Positions 1 to 5,797 of a stretch of 5,797 nucleotides of DNA are shown in pieces (within the stretch, counting starts at the first letter, position 1; each line of letters opens with the position of its first letter). The notes beneath the pieces are model-generated. The model saw only the letters and a program-made list of their open reading frames with translations, did not search any database and was not told the DNA's origin. The DNA is from an uncultured Eubacteriales bacterium. GTDB taxonomy: Bacteria > Bacillota > Clostridia > Peptostreptococcales > Anaerovoracaceae. The stretch is from the NCBI GenBank assembly GCA_902796875.1, contig CADBQT010000193.1:1-5797 (forward strand), in the 5' to 3' direction. The position numbers were made by a program, and so were the translations under genes.

Positions 1-279
1 CGTCGTCCGTTTCTCGGGCAGAGGGATCTTGGCAGCCTTGGTGGTCTTGGTCGGGGCTTTCCCCGCCTTGTCCTCGTCTGCCTTTTTTGTTTTCTTTGCC
101 CGGACGACCTTGGTTTCCGCCTTGGATCTGCTCCGTTCAATGGTGTTCCGAACTGCGGCCGCGTCGACGTCGGAGAGTTCGTCCGCCAGTTTGGTGACGG
201 GAACTCCCATCGACTTCGCCTTTTCCAGCACCTCCTTGCCGGTCAGCTTCAGTTCAGCCGCTAACTCCTTTACCTTCAT
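1..279 (-). CDS. infB: Translation initiation factor IF-2, N-terminal fragment (runs off the window)
   Basis: IF-2 is the GTPase that brings initiator fMet-tRNA to the 30S subunit and promotes 50S joining. Only the first 93 codons are in the window, so the GTPase and tRNA-binding domains are not seen. Residues 1-50 (beginning MKVKELAAELKL) match the small helical IF2 N-terminal domain, with the usual pattern of a KVKELA start, a KEVLEKAK helix and a GVPV turn. From about residue 51 the protein becomes a Lys/Ala/Thr-rich low-complexity linker, typical of the variable region of bacterial IF-2. The ATG at 279-277 is chosen because AGGAGG lies 8 bases upstream; an ATG at 287-285 hits a stop after three codons. 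It follows ylxQ by 16 bases, the standard place for infB in the nusA operon. The identification rests on the N-domain plus gene order. Confidence 0.93.
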   Translation of the reverse strand, partial: MKVKELAAELKLTGKEVLEKAKSMGVPVTKLADELSDVDAAAVRNTIERSRSKAETKVVRAKKTKKADEDKAGKAPTKTTKAAKIPLPEKRTT

Positions 280-287
280 TCACGCAT

Positions 288-293
288 CCTCCT
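288..293 (-). promoter_or_regulatory. Ribosome binding site of infB
   Basis: The minus strand reads AGGAGG, a full anti-16S match, with 8 bases to the infB ATG at 279. It is the strongest Shine-Dalgarno in the operon and settles the infB start. It lies just after the ylxQ stop codon, so infB can be initiated independently of ylxQ translation. Confidence 0.85.
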
Positions 294-295
294 CT

Positions 296-607
296 TTATT
301 GTGTTCCCGCATCTATTTCCTGCAGTATGATGTCTGCAAAATGCTCGTCGTTTACGGCGAAAACATTCCTGCCCGCCGTTCCCGTGATCTGAGACAGTTC
401 TTCTCCCGTCCCAAAGGTCACGGTTTTCGTTCCGGTCTTCTCTGCGACCTTCCCGATCTTCTTTTTGCTGTTTTCGGCCATATCGCCGGTAAAGATCACC
501 AGGCGGGCTCTGCCCTTTTCCATGCTGTCCATACAGGCTCGTGTGCCGAAGACCAGGACTCCCGCTTTTCGCGCAAAGCCCATGTAGGTCATGGCCTTAT
601 CTTTCAT
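296..607 (-). CDS. ylxQ: YlxQ, L7Ae/L30e-family RNA-binding protein
   Basis: A 103-residue protein of the ribosomal L7Ae/L30e/S12e/Gadd45 fold. Visible family marks are the N-terminal GFARKAG motif (10-16) followed by a conserved Gly, the GRARLVIFTGDM strand-turn segment (32-43), the KKKIGKVAEK helix (48-57) and the NVFAV strand (81-85). Its Bacillus homologue YlxQ has been reported to bind kink-turn RNA, so a cytoplasmic RNA-binding role is likely; its exact job in the cell is not established. The length (about 100 residues) is normal. The ATG at 607 overlaps the ylxR stop by 11 bases, and only a weak GAGGG lies close upstream, so translation is probably coupled to ylxR. An internal Met at residue 6 (592) is a possible alternative start. 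The position between ylxR and infB is the classical one. Confidence 0.92.
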   Translation of the reverse strand: MKDKAMTYMGFARKAGVLVFGTRACMDSMEKGRARLVIFTGDMAENSKKKIGKVAEKTGTKTVTFGTGEELSQITGTAGRNVFAVNDEHFADIILQEIDAGTQ

Positions 608-866
608 ATGCCCTCAGTTCCTCCAGAAGGGTCTCCATTTCGTCCTCGTCGATCTTCACCGACAGGCTTCTCTCCAGAGCCCTCTTCTTCACCGCCTTCT
701 TCAGGCAGCTCTCCGATGGGCAAAGGTAGGCGCCCCTGCCTTTGGCCTTTCCCGTGGGGTCCAGCTTCACCTGGCCTTCGTAGCAGGCGATCCGGATCAG
801 CTGATCTTTGGGTTTGGATTCCATGCAGCCGACGCATCGGCGCATCGGGGTCTTATTCGTTTTCAT
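597..866 (-). CDS. ylxR: YlxR / RnpM, DUF448-family RNA-binding protein (RNase P modulator family)
   Basis: An 89-residue basic protein with all the marks of the YlxR family: PMRRCVGC near the N-terminus (7-14), the KPKDQLIRI strand (18-26), LDPTGKAKGRGAYLC (35-49) and a following Cys (54). The CxxC and later Cys pair could bind a metal, as in many clostridial members; this is inference. In Bacillus the protein was recently renamed RnpM because it binds RNase P RNA and modulates the enzyme in vitro. The reading frame stays open upstream to an ATG at 923, but that would add 19 Lys/Arg-rich residues that are merely the frame-shifted acidic tail of nusA. The ATG at 866 gives the family's usual length, has GAGG six bases upstream, and overlaps the nusA stop by 14 bases, which suggests translational coupling. 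An ATG at 845 is a less likely alternative. Confidence 0.93.
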   Translation of the reverse strand: MKTNKTPMRRCVGCMESKPKDQLIRIACYEGQVKLDPTGKAKGRGAYLCPSESCLKKAVKKRALERSLSVKIDEDEMETLLEELRAYER

Positions 867-2115
867 CAGCTTCCTCGACGATCTCGCCGGCTTCTTCTTC
901 GGCCTCTTCCTCGACGATCTCACCGGCCTCTTCGTATTCGGCTTCCTCTTCCTCTACGATCTCGCCGGCTTCATCGGCTTCGTCGTATTCGACTTCGCCT
1001 TCGTACTCTCCGTCATATTCTTCATTGTATTCGCCGTCGTATTCTTCATCGTACTCGTCGTAGTCTTCGTATTCGTCTTCGCCGTAGTACTGGGAGTGGC
1101 TCTTGATGTCGATCTTCCATCCGCAGAGTCTGGCGGCCAGGCGGACGTTCTGTCCCTCCTTGCCGATGGCCAGAGACAGCTGATAGTCGGGGACCACCAC
1201 GGTGGCTGCGCCCTCTTCCTCATCCAGGAAGACCTGCTCCACCTGAGCGGGGCTCAGCACGTTTTTGATCAGTTCATGGGGATCATCGTCCCAGGTGGTG
1301 ATGTCGATCTTCTCGCCGAAGAGTTCGTCCACCACGTTCCGGACCCGGGATCCACCCGCGCCGACGCAGGCGCCGACGGGATCCACGTCTTCATCTTCCG
1401 TGTAAACGGCGATCTTCGTCCGGGAGCCCGCCTCTCTGGCGATGCTGCGGATCTCCACGATACCGTCTTCGATCTCCGGAACTTCCAGTTCGAACAGTCT
1501 CTCCACGAAGCCGGGGTGGCTCCGGGAAAGGAAGATCTGGGGGCCCTTGGCGCTTTTGCGGACATCCATGATATAGGCCTTGATCCGGTCGTTGACCCGG
1601 AACCGCTCTCCGGGAGCACGCTCCTTGGCCACCAGGATACCCTCCGTGTTTCCGATGGTGACGAAGATCGTCTCATTGCTGATCCGCTGGACGATGCCGG
1701 TGATCAGATCGCCCTGACGATCGATGTAATTGTCGTATACCATGCCCCTCTCCGCCTCGCGGATCTTCTGGACGACCACCTGCTTCGCCGTCTGGGCGGC
1801 GATCCGGCCGAAGTTCTCGGGAGTCACTTCGTACTCCACCACGTCTCCGACCTGGTATCTCGGGTCGATATCCAGAGCCTCTTCCAGGGAGATCTGAGTA
1901 AAATCATCTTCGACTTCTTCCACGACGTCCTTTCTCATCAGGACCTCGATTCCCTCCATGTCGCCGTCGAATACGACCCGGACGTTCTGGGCCGTGCCGT
2001 AGTTCTTCTTGTACGCGGCGACCAGCGCGGACTCGATGGCTTCCATGACGATCTCTTTCGTCAGGCCCTTTTCTTTGATCAGCGCATCGATGGCGTTCAT
2101 AAAGTCGTTGCTCAT
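853..2115 (-). CDS. nusA: Transcription elongation/termination factor NusA with an acidic C-terminal tail
   Basis: NusA binds RNA polymerase and nascent RNA, increasing pausing and intrinsic termination and supporting antitermination. The 420 residues divide into an N-terminal polymerase-binding domain (about 1-125), an S1 domain (about 135-198, [11 protein letters not shown] through GPQIFLSR), KH1 (about 230-275, with DPVGACVG) and KH2 (about 305-339, with [16 protein letters not shown]). The core ends at about residue 340, close to the length of Bacillus NusA (about 370 residues). Residues 341-420 are an extra tail in which 44 of 80 residues are Asp or Glu and 11 are Tyr, with no Lys or Arg; it carries short repeats. 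It does not resemble the folded acidic repeats of E. coli NusA. The KH1 loop reads GAGG instead of the usual form with a basic residue. The ATG at 2115 has GGAGG 7 bases upstream. The gene lies 33 bases after rimP and overlaps ylxR by 14. Confidence 0.97.
   Translation of the reverse strand: MSNDFMNAIDALIKEKGLTKEIVMEAIESALVAAYKKNYGTAQNVRVVFDGDMEGIEVLMRKDVVEEVEDDFTQISLEEALDIDPRYQVGDVVEYEVTPENFGRIAAQTAKQVVVQKIREAERGMVYDNYIDRQGDLITGIVQRISNETIFVTIGNTEGILVAKERAPGERFRVNDRIKAYIMDVRKSAKGPQIFLSRSHPGFVERLFELEVPEIEDGIVEIRSIAREAGSRTKIAVYTEDEDVDPVGACVGAGGSRVRNVVDELFGEKIDITTWDDDPHELIKNVLSPAQVEQVFLDEEEGAATVVVPDYQLSLAIGKEGQNVRLAARLCGWKIDIKSHSQYYGEDEYEDYDEYDEEYDGEYNEEYDGEYEGEVEYDEADEAGEIVEEEEAEYEEAGEIVEEEAEEEAGEIVEEADENE
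856..1095 (-). repeat. Low-complexity acidic repeat region encoding the NusA C-terminal tail
   Basis: This stretch encodes NusA residues 341-420 and is built from short degenerate repeats. A tandem 24-base pair at 1024-1047 and 1000-1023 encodes EEYDGEYN and EEYDGEYE. Three copies of AGEIVEE lie at 949-969, 907-927 and 871-891, spaced 42 and 36 bases apart. The copies differ at synonymous positions, so they have diverged rather than being a fresh expansion. The region is almost wholly made of GAN and TAY codons on the minus strand, giving it a composition unlike the rest of nusA. The ylxR start and its ribosome binding site lie within its last bases. Confidence 0.85.
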
Positions 2116-2122
2116 GGTTAAT

Positions 2123-2127
2123 CCTCC
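2123..2127 (-). promoter_or_regulatory. Ribosome binding site of nusA
   Basis: The minus strand reads GGAGG with 7 bases to the nusA ATG at 2115. It lies in the 33-base gap after rimP. No convincing terminator is seen in this gap, so rimP and nusA should be co-transcribed. Confidence 0.8.
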
Positions 2128-2148
2128 GTTTCATCTACAAATGTATCG

Positions 2149-2625
2149 CTACAGAATCACTGCCCTTTTCCCTCGGGCGATATCTGTGAGTTTCAGTTCC
2201 CATCGGCGGCCGTCGTCCTCCACCAGGACGATCCCTTCACCGTCGAATTCCTCCAAAATGCCGGTGATCTCCTTCTTGCCGTCGATCCCCCGGTACAGAC
2301 GGATGTCCACCGCCTTGCCCAGGCTCTTCTCGTAATGCTCCGGCTTGATCAGGGGCCGGTCCAGTCCCGGGGAAGAGACCTCCAGGTAGTAGTTTCCCTC
2401 CACCGGATCCGCTTCGTCCAGCTTCTCGCTCAGGTACCGACTGACGATCTCGCAGTCCTCCGTGCTCATGTACTCATCCTCGCCTGAGGTCTTGTCCACG
2501 TAGATCCGGAGAAACCAGTCGCTGCCTTCCTTGACAAATTCCGCGTGGTACAGCTCGTAGCCGTGCTCCTCCAGGAAGGGGGTCAAAAGCTCGCCGGCGA
2601 TGTCCGTCACCTTTTTCTTGGCCAT
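2149..2625 (-). CDS. rimP: Ribosome maturation factor RimP
   Basis: RimP binds the 30S subunit and helps its late assembly, in particular formation of the central pseudoknot region and incorporation of S12. The 158 residues match the family length (about 150-160). The N-terminal alpha/beta domain (about 1-92) includes GYELYHAEFVKEG (22-34), the LRIYVDK strand (39-45), the DCEIVSRYLSEKLD helix (57-70) and the hallmark YLEVSSPGLDRPL (80-92). The C-terminal SH3-like domain (about 93-158) ends with LKLTDIARGKRAVIL. The ATG at 2625 is followed by the usual Lys-rich start, and GAGGA lies 9 bases upstream. It is the first gene after the promoter and hairpin at 2645-2720 and begins the operon that contains nusA and infB. 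Confidence 0.97.
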   Translation of the reverse strand: MAKKKVTDIAGELLTPFLEEHGYELYHAEFVKEGSDWFLRIYVDKTSGEDEYMSTEDCEIVSRYLSEKLDEADPVEGNYYLEVSSPGLDRPLIKPEHYEKSLGKAVDIRLYRGIDGKKEITGILEEFDGEGIVLVEDDGRRWELKLTDIARGKRAVIL

Positions 2626-2634
2626 TTCTGTAAT

Positions 2635-2639
2635 TCCTC
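2635..2639 (-). promoter_or_regulatory. Ribosome binding site of rimP
   Basis: The minus strand reads GAGGA with 9 bases to the rimP ATG at 2625. It begins 5 bases after the leader hairpin, so the hairpin does not hide it, but the two are close enough that the ribosome and the hairpin could interfere with each other. Confidence 0.7.
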
Positions 2640-2644
2640 AAAAG

Positions 2645-2668
2645 AAGAGTGGGCGTTGGCCCACTCTT
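2645..2668 (-). terminator. rimP leader hairpin, probable attenuator-type intrinsic terminator
   Basis: On the minus strand AAGAGTGGGC pairs perfectly with GCCCACTCTT around a CAAC loop, giving a 10-bp stem. It is followed by CTTTTGAGG, so the U-tract is short and broken by a C and a G. It lies between the predicted promoter and the rimP ribosome binding site, 17 bases after the predicted transcript start. It could end transcription arriving from polC, act as an attenuator of the rimP-nusA-infB operon, or both. The imperfect U-tract suggests a terminator that depends on a helper such as NusA; this is inference. The stem is certain and its function is not shown. Confidence 0.65.
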
Positions 2669-2691
2669 GCAAAACGTTAACTACTTTACGC

Positions 2692-2720
2692 ATAATATCA
2701 CAGAAAAAAAGGAATTGCAA
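2692..2720 (-). promoter_or_regulatory. Sigma-A type promoter for the rimP-nusA-ylxR-ylxQ-infB operon
   Basis: The minus strand carries a -35 box TTGCAA (2720-2715, 4 of 6 consensus bases), a spacer of exactly 17 bases, and a -10 box TATTAT (2697-2692, 5 of 6), preceded by TGA, which gives an extended -10. The expected transcript start is an A at about 2685, leaving a leader of about 60 bases. The T-run in the spacer (2710-2704) has no stem before it, so it is not a polC terminator. Placement between polC and rimP matches a start of the nusA operon. Confidence 0.75.
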
Positions 2721-2731
2721 CACCTAAACCG

Positions 2732-5700
2732 CTAAAACATGCTGATCTGGGCCATTTCCGGCAATCCTTCCAGCACACCGTGGAGCTTCAGTTCCTCCAC
2801 GATAGCCCGGTTGACCCGGCTGCGGTGAGTCACATCCTCGATGGTGTCGTAAGGATGCTCCGCATATCCCCGGGCAAAGGCCTCGGCCTGGGTCCGGCCC
2901 ATCCCGCTGATGGCCAGGAAAGGCAGACGGACTTTGCCCTCATCCGGACGGAACACGGTGGCGTCCGATCTTCCCAGACGGGCCGGCGCAAACTCGTGGC
3001 CACGGGCATACATCTCCAGAGCCACCTCCAGAACGGGAAGGTCAGCCCCTTCTTTGCCGGTGGCTTCGTTGCCTTTGGCCGCGATCTCCTCCATCCGCTG
3101 AAGGATGGCCTCCTTGCCCTGAAGGATCACCTTCTCGTCGAAGTTGTCCACCTTGGCGGTGAAATAGACGGAATAGAATTCCAAAGGATAGTAAACCTTA
3201 TAGTAAGCGATCCGGTTGGACATCATCACGTAGGCCACCGCATGGGCCCGGGGGAACATGTACTGGATCTTCTTGCAGGAGTCGATGTACCACTGGGGCA
3301 CGTCGTGCTCCATCATCTCCTGCTCCTGCTCCTCCGTCAGGCCTTTGCCCTTTCGGACTTTTTCCATGATGGTGAAGGCGTCCTTGTTGGGCAGACCCTT
3401 CTTCCTCAGGTAGTTCATGATGTCGTCCCGGGTGGCGATGGCTTCCTTCATGGTCGCCGTGCCGTTCACGATCAGATCCCGGGCGTTGCCCAGCCACACA
3501 TCCGTGCCGTGGGAGAATCCGGAGATCCGGATCAGCTCCTCAATGGTGGTCGGCTTGACGTCGTCCAGCATCTGCCGGACGAAGGGCGTGCCGAACTCGG
3601 GGATCCCGTAGCTGCCGTGGGTGAAGGGATAGTCCGGATCCTGGATGTCCAGGCCTTCCGTTCCGTTGAAGATGGTCATGACCTTGTCGTCCTTCACCGG
3701 CACCGTAAGAGGATCCACCCCGGTCATGTCCTGAAGGTGACGGATCATGGAGGGCGCGTCGTGGCCCAGGATGTCCAGTTTCAGAAGGTTCTCGTCGATG
3801 GAGTGGTAATCGAAATGGGTGGTGATCACGTCCGAATCCATATCGTTGGCGGGATGCTGAACGGGGCAGAAATCGTAGATCTCTTTCCCCTCTGGAACGA
3901 TGATCACCCCTCCGGGATGCTGGCCGGAGGTCCTGCGCACGCCGGTGCAGCACTTGGTCAGCCGGTTCTTTTCCGCCCAGCTCACGTTGATGTTCTGTTC
4001 TTCGAAATAGTTGCTCACAAAGCCAAAGGCGGTCTTGTCCTTCACCGTACTGATGGTCCCCGCCTTGAAGACGTTCTTGGCCCCGAAGATCTCTTCTACA
4101 TACTTCTGAGCCGTGCCCTGGTATTCTCCGGCGAAGTTCAGGTCGATGTCCGGTTCCTTGTCTGCGCCAAAGCCCAGGAAGGTCTCGAAGGGAATGTTGT
4201 ACCCCTCCTTCTGATAGGGGGCGCCGCACTTGGGGCAGTTCTTGTCCGGCATGTCCACGCCGCAGTCGTATTCATTCAGATCTCCCCACTCCACGTTCTT
4301 GCACTCGGGGCAAAGGTAGTGAGGCGGCAGAGGATTGACTTCGGTGATCCCGGACATGGTGGCCGCAAAGGAGGATCCTACCGATCCCCGGGAGCCGACC
4401 AGATATCCGTCCTCCATGGATTTGTTGACCAGCATTTCCGCCGAACGGTACATGACCGCATATCCGTTTTCGATGATGGAGTTCAGTTCCTTGTCCAGCC
4501 GCTGGCTGATCTCTTCCGGAAGGGGCGAGCCGTACATCTGTGTAGAACGCTCCTCGCAGGCCTTGCGGAGGGCTTCCTCGGCCCCCTCGATCTTGGGGGG
4601 ATATTTCTTGTCGGGCACGGGCCGGATGGCTTCGATCATGTCGGCGATCCGGTTGGGGTTTTCCACCACCACCTGATAAGCCAGGTCCTCTCCCAGCCAG
4701 GAAAATTCTTCCAGCATCTCTTCCGTGGTACGGAAATAGAGACCTTCGTCCCCTTCCACGTCCTTGTATCCCTGGCCCGCCATGATGATCCGGCGGTAGA
4801 GGGCTTCCTCTTCGTCCAGATAGTGGGCGTCGCAGGTGGCGACCACGGGCCGGCCGGTCTTTTCGCCCAGCTCCAGGATCTTCCGGTTAAAGGCCTTCAG
4901 GTCCTCATCGTCCCGGATCGTCACCCCATCGATGAGGAACCGGTTGTTGACCAGAGGCTGGATCTCCAGGTAGTCGTAAAAACGGGCCAGTTCCAGAAGT
5001 TCCTCCTCGGGAGCATCCCGGAGCACGGCCTGGAAAAGTTCTCCCGCCTCACAGGCGGAACCCAGGATCAGTCCATCCCGGTGCTCCGCCAGGATGGATC
5101 TGGGGATCCGCGGTTTTTTGTAAAAATATTCCAGATGGGAAAGGGAGACCAGTTTATACAGGTTCTTCAGTCCCTCCTGGTTCTTGGCCAGAAGGATGAT
5201 GTGGTTGGTTCCCCTGCCTTTGTAATCGATGGATCCGTCCGGCCGGATCAGGTCCCGGTCGTCCAGGAGATACCCTTCGCATCCGTAGATCACCTTGATG
5301 TCTTTGGCCGCATGGGAAGCATCGGGAAAGGCCTGGACCACCCCGTGATCGGTGACAGCCACCGCCGGGTGTCCCCACTCCTCCGCCCTTTGGATGAATC
5401 GCTTCACGTCACTGAGTCCGTCCATGGCGCTCATCTTGGTGTGGGCGTGGAGTTCCACCCGTTTTTCCGGACAGGTGTCCGTCCGCTGATCCACGTCGAA
5501 CCGCTCGATGCTGTCCGCCATGATGGAGGTGCAGTTATCGAAGGTATCCCACTGGGCCATGCCTTTGACCCGGATCCCGTCGCCCACATCGAGGAGGCCG
5601 TCGATCTCCTTCCACTTTTCCTCGGTGATGAAGGTCTTGGCCGGAATGCTGGACCGTTTATCCGTAATAAAAAGCTTGGCCAGATGGCTTCCGCTCTTGG

Positions 5701-5797
5701 TCACGCTCACTTCCTTCTGGAAAAGTTCCCCTTCGATGATCACCACGCCGCTGTCGGTGGTCACATCGATGATGTCCGTCACTTCCCCCTTGATATC
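2732..5797 (-). CDS. polC: DNA polymerase III PolC-type catalytic subunit, 5'-truncated by the window, lacking the exonuclease domain
   Basis: PolC is the main replicative DNA polymerase of Firmicutes. The 1021 visible residues (counted from 5797) begin in the OB fold (about 10-105). The PHP domain follows, with HAH (117-119), TDH (149-151), Glu174 and CDAH (322-325). The polymerase core carries the Gly/Ser-rich VGSRGSVGSS loop, a four-Cys zinc module (CPEC 496-499, CPKC 521-524), catalytic PDIDLNF (Asp550, Asp552), GQHPGG and HFDYHS (third Asp, 663). The protein ends in QISMF, a beta-clamp-binding peptide like the QLSLF of Bacillus. The frame is open to the window edge; the GTG at 5782 is internal, and about 200-230 N-terminal residues should lie upstream. 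In Bacillus a DEDDh exonuclease of about 160-200 residues splits the PHP domain; here 16 residues replace it and no exonuclease motif is seen. The zinc and catalytic residues argue for an active polymerase. Confidence 0.97.
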   Translation of the reverse strand, partial: DIKGEVTDIIDVTTDSGVVIIEGELFQKEVSVTKSGSHLAKLFITDKRSSIPAKTFITEEKWKEIDGLLDVGDGIRVKGMAQWDTFDNCTSIMADSIERFDVDQRTDTCPEKRVELHAHTKMSAMDGLSDVKRFIQRAEEWGHPAVAVTDHGVVQAFPDASHAAKDIKVIYGCEGYLLDDRDLIRPDGSIDYKGRGTNHIILLAKNQEGLKNLYKLVSLSHLEYFYKKPRIPRSILAEHRDGLILGSACEAGELFQAVLRDAPEEELLELARFYDYLEIQPLVNNRFLIDGVTIRDDEDLKAFNRKILELGEKTGRPVVATCDAHYLDEEEALYRRIIMAGQGYKDVEGDEGLYFRTTEEMLEEFSWLGEDLAYQVVVENPNRIADMIEAIRPVPDKKYPPKIEGAEEALRKACEERSTQMYGSPLPEEISQRLDKELNSIIENGYAVMYRSAEMLVNKSMEDGYLVGSRGSVGSSFAATMSGITEVNPLPPHYLCPECKNVEWGDLNEYDCGVDMPDKNCPKCGAPYQKEGYNIPFETFLGFGADKEPDIDLNFAGEYQGTAQKYVEEIFGAKNVFKAGTISTVKDKTAFGFVSNYFEEQNINVSWAEKNRLTKCCTGVRRTSGQHPGGVIIVPEGKEIYDFCPVQHPANDMDSDVITTHFDYHSIDENLLKLDILGHDAPSMIRHLQDMTGVDPLTVPVKDDKVMTIFNGTEGLDIQDPDYPFTHGSYGIPEFGTPFVRQMLDDVKPTTIEELIRISGFSHGTDVWLGNARDLIVNGTATMKEAIATRDDIMNYLRKKGLPNKDAFTIMEKVRKGKGLTEEQEQEMMEHDVPQWYIDSCKKIQYMFPRAHAVAYVMMSNRIAYYKVYYPLEFYSVYFTAKVDNFDEKVILQGKEAILQRMEEIAAKGNEATGKEGADLPVLEVALEMYARGHEFAPARLGRSDATVFRPDEGKVRLPFLAISGMGRTQAEAFARGYAEHPYDTIEDVTHRSRVNRAIVEELKLHGVLEGLPEMAQISMF
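5210..5257 (-). other. Short PHP-internal linker at the site where PolC normally carries its exonuclease
   Basis: These codons encode PolC residues 181-196 (RDLIRPDGSIDYKGRG). On one side lies IYGCEGYLLDD and on the other TNHIILLAKNQEGLKNLYKL; both align readily with PolC and with DnaE PHP domains. In Bacillus PolC the matching flanks (YGMEANLVDD and YHATLLAVNSTGLKNL) are separated by roughly 200 residues that include the VVFDVETTG exonuclease motif. The frame is uninterrupted here, so this is a domain absence rather than a frameshift. Confidence 0.85.

Noticed and set aside
867..923. Upstream extension of ylxR to an ATG at 923, adding a Lys/Arg-rich N-terminus
   Set aside because: The extra 19 residues are the nusA acidic repeats read in another frame. 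The ATG at 866 has a ribosome binding site and gives the normal family length.
871..1047. Repeat cluster as a CRISPR array or mobile-element footprint
   Set aside because: The repeats are short, unequal in spacing, in frame with nusA and differ at synonymous positions, which is what a coding low-complexity tail looks like.
29..1063. A 344-codon plus-strand frame rich in Ser, Tyr and Pro
   Set aside because: It runs antisense through infB, ylxQ, ylxR and the nusA tail. Its Ser-rich end is the complement of the acidic repeat tail. No ribosome binding site or family resemblance was seen.
808..2121. A 437-codon open frame on the plus strand, antisense to nusA
   Set aside because: It mirrors nusA almost exactly. 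The translation is a hydrophobic and Asp-rich shadow caused by GAN codons read backwards, with no recognisable family, and the minus-strand gene is certain.
2116..2148. Small inverted repeat (TACA/TGTA) between rimP and nusA
   Set aside because: A 4-bp AT-rich stem with a 2-base loop is too weak to be a terminator or operator and is expected by chance.
2703..2735. T-run after the polC stop as an intrinsic terminator of polC
   Set aside because: No stable stem precedes the run; only two or three pairs can form. The run is better explained as the promoter spacer.
5780..5782. GTG at 5782 as the polC start
   Set aside because: The frame continues upstream to the window edge with OB-fold-like sequence, and PolC needs a further N-terminal region. 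The GTG is an internal Val codon.

Overview
The window is a conserved bacterial housekeeping locus, read entirely on the minus strand in the order polC, rimP, nusA, ylxR (rnpM), ylxQ, infB. A PolC-type replicative polymerase directly upstream of rimP-nusA-ylxR-ylxQ-infB is the arrangement of Firmicutes (Bacillota). The G+C-rich codon use and the sequence details suggest a member of the Clostridia, but genus and species cannot be read from this window. No mobile element, tRNA, rRNA, CRISPR array or accessory cargo is visible, and no gene-free stretch exceeds about 110 bases.

Layout, in the direction of transcription (high to low coordinates). Bases 5797-2732 hold the 3' part of polC: OB fold, PHP domain, polymerase core and a C-terminal clamp-binding peptide. 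The N-terminal part lies outside the window. Bases 2731-2626 hold a sigma-A type promoter and a short rimP leader containing a perfect 10-bp hairpin. Then come rimP (2625-2149), nusA (2115-853), ylxR (866-597), ylxQ (607-296) and the first 93 codons of infB (279-1). The nusA/ylxR and ylxR/ylxQ pairs overlap by 14 and 11 bases, and the other gaps are 33 and 16 bases, so these five genes look like one operon with translational coupling.

The operon genes act in transcription elongation and termination (NusA), 30S maturation (RimP), RNA binding and RNase P modulation (YlxR and YlxQ), and translation initiation (IF-2). The leader hairpin has an interrupted U-tract, which fits an attenuator through which NusA could limit its own operon.

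Three points are unusual. First, PolC lacks the DEDDh 3'-5' proofreading exonuclease that normally sits inside its PHP domain; only 16 residues fill the place, while all nine PHP metal-ligand positions appear intact. Second, NusA ends in an 80-residue acidic, tyrosine-rich, repetitive tail not found in the short Bacillus-type NusA. Third, the NusA KH1 loop reads GAGG where a basic residue is usual. No new multi-gene system is visible. The exonuclease-less PolC is the most interesting feature.
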